Assembly: GCA_964058845.1 (NCBI GenBank)
Contig: CAXKVR010000226.1
Span: 1 to 57,032 of the forward strand
Direction of reading: 5' to 3'
Source of the DNA: Carex sylvatica
Lineage: Eukaryota; Streptophyta; Magnoliopsida; Poales; Cyperaceae
DNA length: 57,032 nucleotides
Positions 55,986 to 57,032 of the stretch are shown in pieces. The translations under genes were made by a program, and so were the position numbers. The first letter of the stretch is position 1, and every line of letters starts with the position of its first letter. The notes under the pieces are model-generated. The model had not been told where the DNA came from and did not search any database. It was given only the letters and a program-made list of their open reading frames with translations.

Positions 55986-57032
55986 TCTGTAAGTTCCTTA
56001 ATTTAGTTTATTTCATTAATAATCTAAGGTCTTGATGTTATAGTTCTGCTACAGCCTTGTTTTATTCAGTTTCAAAATATACTAATTTGAATTCATCTTT
56101 TCCTCCAATAGGGTTCACTAAAGCAAATCTGCCCGGTGCTGGTAATATTTTGCTTTGGACTGAGTTGGAGTGGAAAGGTGCAAAAATACAATTTCCTTTG
56201 CAGATACCTCTTATTTTTGTTTTGAGTACAGAAGAATTATGGAGATAAAAGGTTTGATCTTAATTGTACAAAAGTTGGGTATAACTTTGTGAACTCTCTC
56301 CATCTTGCAATTGTATACCTCGTAATACAAGGAATTAATTGGTGAACTTTTTCCCCATACCAATATTCTACTTTTCTCTGAAACAAATTTCAGAAGATTC
56401 AATTTCCCACTAAGCTCTAGCCTATTTTTGGATTTGAGTAATCAGTAAATCAAAAAGAAAAAAATAGAATAATAATAATAATACTGATCTCTATTCTTTG
56501 TCCTGCTCACACATAATGCAAGTCCTTAGTTCATTTTTGATGCACAGAGCTCTCTAGTTATCCATCATGCCCTGCAGCATAAGATAGCCTTATAAAGGTC
56601 AAACAAAGCATAGTGTAAAATAAATTACCACAGAAGTTGTGAAAAAAAAATTCTACATTCAAAATTTACAACAAGCAGACATAGAAGACCCATCTTTTTT
56701 ATCAGTTAGTTCATTTATTATTTTTCAACAATCCAAAGTGCATATAGACACAATATTTCAGTACCGTATATGCATGCTAATGATTTTATTTTTAATTGGA
56801 TTGTATATTGGCAAAACTATGCCCAAATGATTATGCAAATATTATTGTTTGGTATCAAGCAACTGAATGAGTAGTGTCCATACTGATCACTAATTTATTT
56901 AAATGCTGACCTGAATCTGATAATCACAATACATTAGAAGCAACCAGCCAGTGAAGTAAAAGCAACAAAAAGTTCAGTGCATATCAGTTTGTTCTTTAAA
57001 AGTTGCAACATATGGTGGTCATTTAGCTGAAC
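55986..57032. other. Right-edge 3' UTR and intergenic DNA
   Basis: Begins with the 3' UTR of the preceding gene, then AT-rich sequence with an (AAT)n run at about 56468-56483. No coding exon recognised up to the window end. Confidence 0.4.

Overview
This is nuclear DNA of a flowering plant, most likely a eudicot. The genes have many short exons with GT-AG introns, lie in AT-rich sequence, and encode recognisable land-plant proteins. Transposable elements fill the spaces between them. I could not name the species. All exon coordinates were read by eye from splice signals and reading-frame continuity.

Layout. (1) 1-2755 (-): N-terminal half of a GH31 alpha-glucosidase (HGL1-like), running off the left edge. 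(2) 2760-12000: no host gene. It is a cluster of DNA transposons: a hAT-like element nested in another element, four inverted-repeat (foldback/MULE-like) elements, and a 245-bp tandem repeat. (3) 12873-15246 (-): a complete SINAT-type RING E3 ligase of 307 aa. (4) 16000-20480: a truncated FAR1/FRS-like gene (-) next to unclassified repeat sequence. (5) 20494-26950: a 6.5-kb Mutator-like element with a perfect 9-bp target duplication, inverted termini packed with CCGGTTA..TAACCGG palindromes, a decayed transposase, and a nested 2.75-kb TG..CA element (probable solo LTR, 5-bp duplication). (6) 26960-32570: repeats, including a 111-bp minisatellite and an 842-bp hAT-like element. (7) 32573-36840 (-): a complete CDKE;1 (CDK8-type Mediator kinase, 461 aa, 15 exons). 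(8) 38390-40851 and 46187-48903 (+): two tandem CDC20 genes, each 460 aa in five exons, separated by a hAT relic. (9) 50002-53275 (+): a complete SYP4-type trans-Golgi Qa-SNARE (324 aa, 8 exons). (10) 54525-55985 (+): an unrecognised 204-aa coiled-coil-like protein with an SP/TP-rich N-terminus.

The host genes are mostly housekeeping or cell-cycle genes: transcriptional Mediator kinase, APC/C activators, ubiquitin ligase and vesicle fusion. They do not form a pathway cluster. The most informative parts are the CDC20 pair and the Mutator-like elements. In the CDC20 pair both promoters have mitosis-specific (MSA) elements, one copy has lost a KEN box, and exon 3 is almost identical between copies while the other exons are not. 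Several of the Mutator-like elements share a terminal motif (CCGNAATTTTTATTAATA) but have unrelated internal repeats.
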